Positions 1 through 12,000 of a stretch of DNA of 64,000 nt are shown one piece after another. How positions within the stretch are numbered: position 1 is the first letter of the stretch; each line of letters opens with the position of its first letter. The notes below the pieces were generated by a model, which saw only the letters and a list, made by a program, of their open reading frames with translations, was not told the DNA's origin and made no database searches. This DNA is from Lateolabrax maculatus. Its lineage: Eukaryota; Chordata; Actinopteri; Acropomatiformes; Lateolabracidae. The translations under genes and the position numbers were made by a program. The stretch lies in contig CM062204.1 in assembly GCA_031216445.1 (NCBI GenBank), positions 9,106,501-9,170,500 on the forward strand, in the 5' to 3' direction.

Positions 1-774
1 AGTTGTGTAAATGTTGCTGGTGTTCTCAGCAGGCACCTTGAAGTTGAAATAAAAGTTAATATAAAAGTAGCGGTCTGTTGGCAAACAATAAAAAGTTGTG
101 GTGAACAGGACAAATAAACAATTTATCTGTCCAATGAGGTGTTGGAGGCAACGAGGGAGCATGGTTATTATTTAAAATGAGCTTATTTATTGCAGTCATC
201 CATCAGCGTTGAGGAGTTTTGTTTAAACTTTTCCTGCTCTTGTTGGCCCTCAGTCCCAAAAAGCAGACATTATTGAAACAACACCAAATTTCCATCTAAT
301 CTTATTAAGATGACAGAGGATGCTGGCTCAAACTAAAGAGCTGGCGGAGTCAAGCTCCATTTCTTATATTAGTATGCCCTCAGTAATGTGAACATGAAAG
401 ACATGTTAATGCTGCCAAATTTGTCATGTCTTCAAAGCTACCTCGACTAATGAACAGCCCCAATGCATACCTGTGCATGTTGGTTATTGGTATCTCTATA
501 GACCTGAGAAAAAAGGTCCCACAAGGTTAATTCAGCTGACACTGAATCAATATGCAAAATGGATGATTGCAATTAGGGTGCATCCTGGTCACAGTTCCTG
601 TCCTGGTCTTTCCTGCATTCAGAAAAGGAATGAAAACGAGAGTGGAGACCAACAAGTCTTCCAAAGTTTGGGACAAAATACGTACGTATCGGCTGGACAA
701 TATAGTTTGTCTGTGCCTTCCAAAACTGTTACAAATCACTGACGAAAACAAAAATCTATTTTTCTGTCATTGCC
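1..774. other. No recognised feature
   Basis: AT-rich sequence. Two overlapping small open frames on opposite strands (around 473-833) show no protein features or codon signal. Nothing else stands out. Confidence 0.6.
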
Positions 775-960
775 ATGGTTACAGTTTGGTTAGGTTTAGG
801 CACAAAAAGGTTTGGGTTAAACTAAGTACTTAGTTAAGGTTAGGGGAAATTCTTGGTTTTGGTTAAACTGGTTACTTTATTAAAAGTTAGGGGATCTTCA
901 TCATCATGGTTACACTAATAACCGAGTAGTTAAGATTAGGGAACGATCATGGTCATGCTT
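775..960 (+). repeat. Degenerate GGTTAAGGTTAGGG-type dispersed repeat
   Basis: Recurring blocks TTTGGTTAGGTTTAGGCACA, AGTTAAGGTTAGGGGAAATT and AAGATTAGGGAACGATCATG resemble a known fish repeat with GGTTAGG units and GATCATGGT. Related stretches are at 8.58, 19.0 and 45.8 kb. Confidence 0.45.
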
Positions 961-2194
961 GATTTTAAAAATGATGATTTGAGCGACAAAATGAGATTGC
1001 AATCAGGAGTAGGTTGAAGATCTATGTATTTCCTGGGAATTTTTGCCAAAATCTCTCAATTTTCCTGGGAAAAATACCTGCTGGTTCCTGGGATTTTAAT
1101 CAGTGTTTGTGTGCACCTGTGTGTTCACATACTGAAGAATATTAAATGTACTGACACAAAGACACCTTCTCCAAGTTAAAAGCTTGTCTACCTTGACTGC
1201 CATTATAAGCATACAGTAATAAAAATGTATACATTTTTCACCCGCAGTATTTTTCTCTGCAAGTTTTCCTTTCTAAAATGGCAGTTTAAATTTTAGCTGT
1301 TGGTAAAATATGTTTTAGACTGAGCGAACGAAGCAAATGCAAAATCTGTAAATGAAAGCTGACGGCTGAATCAGACCTGCAGATCTCAAGAATAAGAGCA
1401 GTTCAGTTGCGATGGATAATCCTTTCCCCACCACTGCACACAGGTCAGCTCTATGAAGATGGTCAGATTTATGAGGATTTGCTGAAAAAAAAAAAGGATC
1501 AAATTATTCCGAATGGTTGGCATTGTGTTTTTTCACCTCGTGATGATGAATATACCACTTAATCTATCAAATATGAAAAGGATATCGCAAAATTAAAATA
1601 AAAGGTCATCCTATGATTAATTGTCTGCAGTTCTGTTTTTAAAATCAAACTGAATGTATGATCAGTAATCCCGGGGCATCCAGGGAAACAAGTGCATGTA
1701 GTGCATGTCCTTTTTGAGTTTGGGGACATATGAAAGGTGCTTTTTTTCCTTAATAGATGTTTTTTAGGGACTTTTTCAGCTTTTAAATTGAAAGTGACAG
1801 AGGGGAGAAGAGAAGAGAGGCGACATACAGCAAAGGGCCGCAGTTAGACTCGAAACCGTATAATGGTCTGGGAAACAAACTAATTTGTATGTAGATGGGC
1901 CAAAAATAAAGTGGTATATTTTTCATCACAGTGCTGTTTTGCATTGGCGAGTATTGCCAGTACTTTGCTATCACTGTTCTCTGACAGCAGCTCCCAAATG
2001 GCCAAAATAAATAAGCACTGGATGGTGTACCAGTACGACTAATTCTCCTAAATTATTCTAAATAAACAATAAACACAGGATCTGAGTTTGTTCTGTGTAA
2101 TCCACCCAATTCTAGCAGCACAACAAAAAGATAATCCTAGCAGCCTGTCTGCCTACGTTACACCATCTATTACAGACTCATAACTCCAATCACT
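961..2194. other. Non-coding, no gene seen
   Basis: The only local structure is three TTCCTGGGA words within 65 bp (1030, 1062, 1085), the first two being TTCCTGGGAA. A short A-run is at 1486-1495. Confidence 0.6.
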
Positions 2195-2420
2195 GTCTCA
2201 CTGATCAGGTCAAGGGAGTTCAGTCCTCTCTCCTGCAGCTGATGAACATCTCTGAATAAAATCTTTAAATCTGTCCTTTACAGACTTTGTGAGGGTTATT
2301 GATGCTTTATCTCATCCTGTGGGCTATTGTAACTCTACTTTGACCTCACTCAAAGTTTGTTCTACCTATTGGAAAATTAAGCTGCAAGGCTTATAACAAA
2401 CTCAAAAAACTGGACTCTTC
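2195..2420 (+). mobile_element. Decayed non-LTR reverse transcriptase fragment
   Basis: The frame at 2268 reads NLSFTDFVRVIDAL and then GYCNSTLTSL. This resembles the LSFTDFERVIHAFISSRLDYCNSL block of fish LINE reverse transcriptases. Upstream bases encode a matching but frameshifted block. Stops and shifts make it inactive. The clade is not assigned. Confidence 0.6.
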
Positions 2421-2489
2421 TTCTCTTCTTCTTCATTTTGGAATCAAGACTTATAAGAATCAATATGTTCAATTCACATCGTAACAGGC

Positions 2490-2490
<1 letters not shown>

Positions 2491-2559
<69 letters not shown>
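2491..2559. repeat. Compound (AT)n(AC)20(AG)10 microsatellite
   Basis: AT units 2491-2499, AC units 2499-2538, AG units 2539-2559. It gives a spurious Ser/Leu/Cys/Val-rich frame on the minus strand. Confidence 0.97.
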
Positions 2560-5500
2560 TACACAGTATATGTTTCATTTTCTAAGCTTTGAATGTATTG
2601 CTTAATAATAAATAAAATAATAAATAATAAAAGCAGCAAAAAAAAGTATAAATGAACATTCAATCACCTTACTTGACTTGTTGGATTTGGCTTGTTTGGG
2701 CTGCTATGGTAAGTCACAGATAAAGAGATTAGATATCTTGTATATGCTCAACAGTTTTGGAATTACTGATATACACTCAGGATAAGTACAGCTAATTACT
2801 TGTTGCAAATGGCTTTCAAACTCACTAATGAACTGCTGTTGCTGAGTGTACTGGCATAGCAGCCATATTTACTGATATCAACCACAGTGAAATTGTGCAG
2901 TTGGAAACTCATAGTGGCGCCAAATTAGTGAGTTATTAATTTGTAGTTTCTATCTTTTATAGATATTTTACATAACAGTGTTGTAGAGTTTCCAAATCTT
3001 GTGTATATGGAATGGAGCAAATGGATTTCCAATTTCAATTTAATTAAGCCAGAAGTTGAGGCAGTAAAGTTTCTGTATTTTCTTCATGGTTTTGTTGACA
3101 AAATCCTAAATTCATAAATAAAAAAAAAAAAAAGACAAAAAAAACTCATATTATAAACATGTGCATGAGCAGACACGCAATCAGACGTACCCAGACTCTC
3201 ACACAGAGACAGAATTGCAACAATGATTCCAGAGCATTTGACTAATTGTATGGATGACAAGGCTGCAGCTAATGGAGAATAAATAGGATTAGCTCAAATG
3301 ATTTTGCTCATATCAGTCGTTAACATGAAACAAAGAGTTGATCCTCATCACACCAATTTACTGTGGAGCTGCACACATCAGGATTCAATAAAATGGAAAA
3401 ATTTTAATATATTTAGAGAAGGGTTTTTTCCATTTCATCTACCAGAGGACTGGAAATCCACAGTCAGGACAAGAGTGTCATTATTTAGCCGAATATAGTG
3501 ATTCCAGTTAAAGACTTTGTAAGTTTTCCACTGAACTGAAATTTACTGAAGCTGTTTCAACTTAGCCAAAGCACTTACTCTATGCTTGTTAACTACCACT
3601 TCTCTCTGATTTCCTGGTGAACGAGTGATTTAAAAAGGCACCTGCAGAAAACACAGCTGTCTCAGCTCCAAAATCAGTCACATCGGAAACTGTCAATACG
3701 GTAATATTCAACATGTGGGTTCAGACTATATTTGACTGTTTGAGAGGCAACCAAGGCTCTAAAAAAATAAAATGATATACTACTAATATTCTATTACATT
3801 TCCTCCACAAAGTATTTGGCAAAACTATTTAGTAGTATGTAAACATAATATTCAGGACACAGGGTTGCCCAGTGAGTCACAGGGAAGAATTATGATAATA
3901 AAGACTAATTACATGGTGCAGTACCTTTAATAACATTCATATTGTTCTATAAAGTCACTTAAAATGTGCCTCTTACAAAAAACAGTTATACAGTGCATAC
4001 TTATGCTCCAAGTGTCCCATTTAAATATGTAAAAATCATATAGAGACTCAGAATGAGCCCCCTATTTCTCTCTCTAATACATACACAAATCTGCATGGCA
4101 TAACAAAACCACAGGGCTTTCCTCCTTACCACAAGTAATCATGCCAATCTCCCATGATGCATCATTACCTGAAACCCTCCAGACTCGTATTCCTTGACCT
4201 GGACAGTAACAGTTCCTCATCAGCTTTCAATGGATACCTCAGCTCGTGAATCAATGGGACTATTTGACAACTGGAAGTCCAAATGGGAATTTGATGACCT
4301 GCGCTTGTGTCAGCCAGTCACGGCTGTAATTGGACCTGCCTGCCAATCACTGTCAGGTTTGTTAACAATCAAATGACGACGCAGCTTTGGAATCCTGCCT
4401 GTGCACTGTTGATGCACCAAGATGGTGGATCGGGAATGTCGATCAGTGTCAGACAAAGAGAACAGGTGCTGAATCTGCTGATTTAGCATGTTTCATGATA
4501 GGTGCACAATGGGCTCATTATAGTTAATGGTCCAGGGTTTTTCATGAGGGAATTAATCATTATGTTTGGCTGGATAATAACTTGAGGTGCAAATTAGTTT
4601 GCACTGCAACAACAGTGCAACCTTAATTATTTGAGTATTCTTCAATGATCCTCTTTGTCTTTTATGATGATTCTGTATAACTTTGCTATTTTTAACTTGT
4701 ACGTCTTTGTTTACATGATACTGTAAATTTAGGATAGGTATTTTTTAAATATTATCTTGCAAAAACATCTTGGCATTTTCCCAAATTTGTTAGGTTCAAG
4801 TTTCAAGTCTGCAGTATCTTAAATCAACGCTCACATGTTAATATATACACTGACAGAGCTGTTGATCGCTGTAATTATTCCTCCATACAGGCGGTCAATT
4901 CCTACCACGTTTCCAATTTAAAATATGACGGTCAAAATTAATAGTCTTCATTCCTTGCCAAAAGGGCGTTCTAAAATTCAAATTTTTAGCTAATATATTT
5001 ATATATTTATTATAATATACTTTTTAGTATGAAATTGCCCCCTTCTCTAACTATTCCTCCATTGCAGCCATGAAACACAGAAGGAATTTTGCACTAAAAG
5101 ACTAACTTTGGAATAAAATCTTCTTAATTTGACTAACTTAGATTTTAAATAATGCCTCATATTAGTTTTGGCTGTAATTCAGAATGCACTTTGGCACATT
5201 TGAGTTGTGTTCGGAAGGGATCACTATTTTAAATCCTCCTGGATCTAAAACATTTTTCCCTGCTGTTTAACATTTCAAATAATCTGTATCTGCTTTTTCT
5301 GCAATTTATTCATATGTATCACATTTACATGAAGTGAAATATTCATATCTAGGCTGCATTTTTTATGACTGTAGCATTACATTAAATCAAAATTGTGTGT
5401 TTTATCACACAAGTGTTTTATCTGTAATTTTACATCATTTTTACATTTTTTTTACATCTAATGTACGTAAGATCTTGACTATCTAGTTATTTCTCAGGCC

Positions 5501-6932
5501 CTAATTACCCTTAATGACACTCACGGCGTGTCTTCTAAAACATTTAACGACACAAAGTCTAGTTTATAAGTTTATAAGATATTAGACTAAATATCTTACA
5601 ATTTGGGAATTTTAGGAAATAAATTAGAATAAAAAGGGATTTAGTATTCTCCACTTGAATAGCATACTCCAAAGTGCAGACAAAAAAGTAACAATTTGCA
5701 GGTAGATAAAAAAAAATTGAAAAATATAATTTAAAATTGAATAAATTAATAAATGGGATATGTGATTAAATACTGGACTAGTCAAAATTTCTTGGGGTGC
5801 ATGTTTATTTTTATCAGTATGTCTAAAAGTCCTGGCTCTAGCCTTGCATTTTGCAGCAGCTGTTCCAAATTCAGTCCACAGCAAGTTACCAATATACCAA
5901 AGATGCACAGGAAGACAACTGACAAAAATACCACTTCACTGACCCAGTTACCCCACCATGCAACAAAAATAGAAACCTTATTGTTTCTGCACTTTATCTT
6001 CATTTCCTTCCTCTTTCATCTGTACTCATCTACTCGCCCTTTATCTCGTTCATATCTACAACGCTCAACCATCATTAATATTCACGGTTATGCAGCCAGT
6101 GAGCTAATGTTGCTGCTTCTTTATGCAGCTTTACGTCTGAGAGCACATACTCTGTGGCAGCAGTTATCTCAGGGCACTGCCAGGAGTGCCACTATCTGAA
6201 CAGTCAGGAAGCTACAATAGATAAGATCCCATCAGCTCCGGTGAGGAAGATTCACTACATGGATGATCACACTCCTTTGCTTTCATTCATGACTGGATTG
6301 GAGTAATATAACAGTTCACATAACTTTCCGGCCCATTCCATCATATTGTATTGTGTAACTATTTTATCATCCATATTCTAAATCCCACTTTCCTTTTGGT
6401 GGAAATGTCTGGTGATTTGTGGTAAGGTATTTTCATCACATATCCTTAAAGTCTACAAAAAATAGAAAGTTCTACAATTTGAGGACAAATTGGTTTTGGA
6501 GAAAACAGAACGGGTCGGTAGCTCTTGGGCTGGAATCTTTTTTTATTGACTTGGCGCATAGGTGTGACTTTTATTTCAAATAGGAGGAAAAATATTGTTG
6601 ATGTGAGTCTTTAACATGAATCCTAATACAGTTCTGTGAATAACGGTTTGCTTACCCAGCCTCAAAGTAAGATAAGAGAGTTGGAGTGGCTTAAAGTGGC
6701 TTGCTAACTAAACGGGAACACCACACAAACACACTGGAAGATAGAGACACATGCCATCAACAAATGTACTTGTCTCCAATGTAAAACGTAGTACTAAAAG
6801 TACAGACCAAGTCCCTTCACTGGTATCAATACAGTGAATAATATTTCTTTCACTGTACTGATATGTATTTGTAACTGTGCGTATGTCTGCCACCTATTTT
6901 TGAGCAGTGTGATACCTCGATTATCGGAGCAC
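2560..6932. other. Non-coding stretch, no gene seen
   Basis: An A-tract lies at 3120-3133. The part at about 4140-4440 is higher in complexity and less AT-rich (CCCATGATGCATCATTACC, TTGTTAACAATCAAATGACG) and could be a conserved non-coding element. The 148-codon frame at 5753-6199 shows no domain and is biased by AT content. No splice-supported exon was found. Confidence 0.5.
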
Positions 6933-7228
6933 ACCATTGATTAGTTGGTTAATCTATTGACAGAAGTTTAATCTGCAACAATTTTGATAATTGAATCATC
7001 ATTTAAGTTATTTTTCAAGCAATCGTCCAAAACATCCCTGAGAACCAGGTTCTCAGTTCTTTATTATCGTAAACTAAAAATCTTTGGGTTTTAGACTCAA
7101 CAAAACGAGCAATTTGAAGACACTTTGGGATTTAGGAAATTCTAATGGCCATTGTTCACTGTTTACTACATTTAAGATACCAAACTATTGATAAATTTAA
7201 TGAGAAAAAAATCGAAGGATTAATCAAT
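6933..7228 (-). mobile_element. GGGCTGCAACTAA-type dispersed element, nearly full length
   Basis: Read on the minus strand, it follows the familiar fish repeat whose ends carry TGATTAATCGATTA motifs. Visible blocks on the plus strand are TTGATTAGTTGGTTAATCTA, TAATCTGCAACAATTTTGAT, ATCTTTGGGTTTTAGACTC and TTTGAAGACACTTTGGGATT. The outermost GCTGCAGCCC-side end is lost. Non-coding. Confidence 0.62.
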
Positions 7229-7899
7229 CCAGGAGTTTTGTTCCAGTGCCGGTGCGGTGTTTAGTGAGGTGCCCAACTATATCTAGTTACCACTGCTCCT
7301 CTAGCTTCTTCCCCGCCAGAGAGATGACACTTACATCAACAGAGCCAGTTTTTGTAGCCAGATTCTCAGCATGCCAAAGTCTCTGCCATCACCTGCGACC
7401 TGATTGCCAACACCTACACCTGACCTTGCGGGTGGTGGGGCTGTATTGCCACGTAGGCCCACAGCCAACACCATGCATTCCAATTAGTCCTTTAAATGAG
7501 GTTAGCCAACATATTTTTGTATCCCATTTTAAATTAGGTCCATGGGACGATGTTGCGGAGGATTTTCCCAAGAAGCAAACACCATAACTAAATTCTGAAG
7601 TCAAAGCCTAAGAGCCATAAGATGCAATTTATTTTAATCGTAACATAGCGATCCCAAAAAATTGACTGGATTGAAGTCAAGAGGAAAAAAAACACCTTTT
7701 TCACTTGAATTTAGGGTCTCGGTAGTAAATGTCACCTCCTCTAATGTGTGTCTTTGTGACCATTTAGAAAATCATTGTTCAATTAGGAGGCTTTAAAAAG
7801 ATTTAAAGTGGAGTTTGATTGGGGGCGGTGTCACGTTGATTGCCTTGCCTATCCTATCACATTGATCATGGTGATGGCTGATTACCCAAATGTGCTTTT

Positions 7900-8030
7900 T
7901 TTGGCTCCAAACAAATCAAAAGATGGTGGCAAGCAGTGCACCCAAACTTCAGGCTTCAAAAAGTCCATTTAAAAAACGATTGGTGATGTCATGGCCACTT
8001 GTCTTTCTATTAGCTGGAAAACCTGATCAT
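7900..8030. repeat. Possible dispersed repeat (AAGATGGTGGC ... GGTGATGTCATGGCCAC)
   Basis: AAAGATGGTGGCAAGCAGTG, CTTCAGGCTTCAAAAAGTCC and GGTGATGTCATGGCCACTTG resemble a fish repeat built of AAGATGGCGGC, AGGCTTCAAAA and GGTGACGTCACGG blocks. The boundaries are unclear; upstream sequence from 7240 may belong to it. Confidence 0.35.
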
Positions 8031-8569
8031 TATTGATTGGGGTGTGACCAGATGTGAAACAAGGTTTGTGTCAATACAGAGCATGAACTGTAGTTCAGTG
8101 TTGATTTGTAGTCTTTTTACAAACTCAATGCTGGTGTGATTCCATTTACATAAAGGTACAGTCATTGCTCTTATTGTCACACATCATGCCAATCGATTGT
8201 CTTGCAAAACAACACAAGCATTTTGAAATGTGACACCCTGTATTGGCAGGACGGCTGAGTACAAGCATTAACACTCCATACCTTTTATACTGTGTTATAA
8301 TAATAGGTCATAGTGGGAAATTTTACAAATCAATTAGTAGGACTGATTGATTGCAAGATTGAATTATCATAATGATTTTTAGGCATTTAATTTACTGGAT
8401 TAAAAACAAACAAATAATGCTGTTGTTTATCTGACCCATTCTCAAATGATCTCCTAGAAAAAATAACTATATCACAATAACACACTATAAAAGTACATAT
8501 ACGGGGACACTGATATTTTTCAATATTGCCCAATCCTAGATGTAGCAACAAAAACGACTTTTCTAAAAG

Positions 8570-9040
8570 GTTAGGCTACATCAGAACATGGTCATGGTTA
8601 ATAGAAGAACTACTGTACTTGGTTAAAGTTAAAGAAAGATCACTGTCATGGTTAAAGGAATGTTGGCCGCTGGCAGGAAATGGGAAATAAACAGCGGTCT
8701 GTCATAAACGTTACTGACCAATCCATCCACCCACAGTAAAGTCCTTACTGTGAGGTTTTTGCATTAATAACATCACACTACTTGTGCCTTGTCAAAAGTC
8801 ATAATTCACACGGCTGCTAGAGGTCTTTGTCAGGTTAACAACTTTTGTCAGAGGCGAAATATTTTTGCTGGAGGGCCAGAGTTGGCCTACTGGCCGGTGT
8901 TTGTCTACTTCTGGTGTACAGAGGTCGAAGCTCTCACCTGTCTGTCAAAAAGATTTTTATCAGTGAAGTATTACTGTACATGCACCCACCCCTCCAAAGT
9001 TCAACTACAGTTCAACTATGGCGCTCTAACATAAGTGCTT
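8570..9040 (+). repeat. GGTTAAAGTTAAAGAAAGATCA-type dispersed repeat with downstream block
   Basis: It starts AAGGTTAGGCTACATCAGAA, then AAAGAAAGATCACTGTCATG, AAACAGCGGTCTGTCATAAA and a block with CTGGAGGGCCAGAGTTGGCC. Two overlapping open frames (8789-9034 and 8845-9042) fall in it but show no protein family; they are probably by-products of the repeat. Confidence 0.4.
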
Positions 9041-12000
9041 AGTCCACATTTGGGAAGTGCGCTTTATTTGTGCAAAACCTTTAACTAAAAGATGTGTGTA
9101 GAAAAATCGTTTATAATAGTCAATTTTAACCATCTTGTCCAAAAGAAGAACTGGTAAATGTCAGGACAGCTCCAATCTAATTCAGACACCTCCATAACAC
9201 CTTTAGAGGTCTGATACAGTTTCTGTAAGTAGATCCATTAATGCCAACTTGGAGAAAGCTACACAGAATGGATATTTCAATTCAAAATAGTCTCAGTTGT
9301 TCTTTCTCTCGTCGTGCGTCACATTGACGTCAGTGGGAGCCATACAGTATGACTGACCTTAACATGAGTACACATCCAGTCAATGAAAGGAAGTGCTGCC
9401 TGTTACGCTGTATTGTGGTTTCCAGGGTAACAAAAGCAAATGCACTCTTGCATCCTTATTGAACAGCCTATCATCTCTTAGTCCTAGGATTCAACGCAAT
9501 ATTTTTTTCTCATTTGGCCAGTAGATCAGAGTTTTACTGGCCCATGTATATTTTCACTGGCCCAGCAGACAAAAAAAGCCAAATATTTTCCAGAACTTTG
9601 GTGATTTTTTAACAAAATATGTAAAACTGTGAAGTTCCCTTTAGATTTGGTTGTTTTTCCTTTACTCATTGATATGTAATGTTGATATATTACACAAATA
9701 TGCAAAGTATAAAATTTCTGAGAGATGTGCAGAAATATACTAATAGTGAAAGAACATAATGGCATTTGTTTCTGTGCGCATGTTTTTGACAATTGTCAGT
9801 CCCTTTAAAAAACGCACCCTTAAATCGGCCTCACTGGCAAACCCTAAAAAACATACCACAGTCGCTTTACCACCCAGGAGTATTGTTGTTTCCACAAAAG
9901 TAGAAAGCCCCTCTTGTTGTAAAATGGCTAGCATGGTTAGCAGTACATAACATATCAGTGACAGTTCAGCAAAGAGATTTTCTTTCAAGGTATTTATAGA
10001 GAAGGAGCCTGGGCTGAACAGAGTCTCTGCTACATGAACAGAAGGACACAAACATCAATATTGTCAAATGCCAACTGGCATGGGTGGTCTCTGCCTGCCC
10101 AGTGTACTTTTTTATAGCTGGGTTTGCCATGTTAGTTTAATCGGGTGTCGGATTCAATCATATCTTGGCTCCGCTTTTTGTATAGATTCTTGGGCTTGCT
10201 CATCTTCCTATGGGACCTGCTTAACTGCAATAAACATGATATCACTAAATAAGTTAAAGCCAACCCTATAGTTTATAATTCAGTTAGGGTCTGAAGGGAT
10301 TTTCTAGAAGAAAGGATTTAGTCTCTATGCTGACGTCTGTGTTTGAGAATGTCGACTTCATCCCAGGGAGTAGCACCTCAGTCTTTTAGACGTGGAAAGC
10401 TAGGAGCATTAACGTTATTGGATATCTATTTCAGGAAGGTATTCTTATTGTCTTTTCTGCAATGTCAGCAACAGTTTGAGCTACATTAGGAACACTTCTT
10501 CAGGTATTTGCACGTGTCAATATTAATGAACATACTCTGTCTTTGCCTTCTTCTACTCTACTTTCTACTCATTTGACAATAAATACAGAGAATGACAGGC
10601 AAGAAGCTGTTGAGTGTATCAACACAGTCTTTATTGTATGTAATCTATGGAGAATTTTGTATTGAGTTTACATCTAACACCTTCTATTCGGAACAAGATG
10701 GATCACATTTTATAACATCTATGCTTAAAATGTGAGAAAAAATATGTATATTCTTTTTTTTCCCAGGCAATGTAAATAAAAGGTGTCACTTCCCTCTCCG
10801 AAACTTAAATTGCTCCTTAGAAAGGATCAACTGTTTAGTAGAGATCTTTAATGTATTACCACCTAAGTGGACCAGCTCTGTGCCACTCATGGACTCACAG
10901 TAGTTGTAGTGACTATATCTAATTCCTGCAATTAGCCACTCGGCTGGGTGCAGGAGAAGACCATGTTTTTTTTTTTTTAACGCGCTTCAATGTGGAGATT
11001 CCAGGCAGATTCACTGTTGGGTTAGGTTCCCGTTTAACTGAGCATCAGGTTTATGGATTTTCTTTTTTAATTTTTTTTTTTAATGCAAACAAATCCATGT
11101 GGTGATATGATGACTGACTTGGCTTTCTGGTGTGGCTACTGAGTGAATACAAGTGCGCAAGCATTAAAAACTGAGCCTGTGGCACCGGTGCCTCATATAG
11201 AATTGACCTTCCACACCAATCCACACTGCCACCCCCGATCAACTTGAAGTAGGCTACCAATAGATACAGACATAAATATACAGACATAACTAATGGCTCC
11301 TACAGTAGTAGAGAATGTACATTTATTGTCAAAGGGACTTTCTTTCTTGACCTAGAAACAGCAGAATCCAACAAGAGGCACGTTGTACTGCTTCTAGTAA
11401 AGCAGCACTGAGTACATGGGGGGGAAATATGTTTTGAGATTCAGAGAAGAGAATTTTTACTTTTAATCAGAGCATGCACCAGCACAAAATGAATAAACTT
11501 CAGCTATGGCACTTTAAAAAATGTAATTTAAGAGGAATATGTGACAGCTTTGTTAATCCCATTTATTTATTTTATTTTAGAGTTTAAATTATTACATTGT
11601 TAGAGGTGTTGAAGTGATGGTTGATTGTAGAGGAAATAGCCCGGGTGCTATTTTGAGCAACAGTCACTTGACAGCTCTGTGGCAACTGTGTAGATTGAGC
11701 TCAAGACATGCAGCATTCATTTAATAAAAATACATTTTCTATGTGCTTCTGAGTCAGATATTTGACTTGAGGAGGGATATGTGGTAAAAGGGAAGAGACT
11801 AGCCGTTAAGAAATTAAACTGCATTTATTTCCGCGGTGGGCCTTTCACCTTCTGCGTATAATGTAGCAGCTATGATAGAAAGCTACGTACAGGATAGTTA
11901 GGATTTTTTTTAAATCTTAACCATTAAAGAGTTAAAGAGGGACTTTGATCTCACAATCTAGATTCATCAAACAAAATAAGAATGCAAATTACTTAAGAAA

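Noticed and set aside
5753..6199. 148-codon plus-strand open frame
   Set aside because: No domain, biased composition, overlapped by minus-strand frames, no splice sites or promoter to support it.
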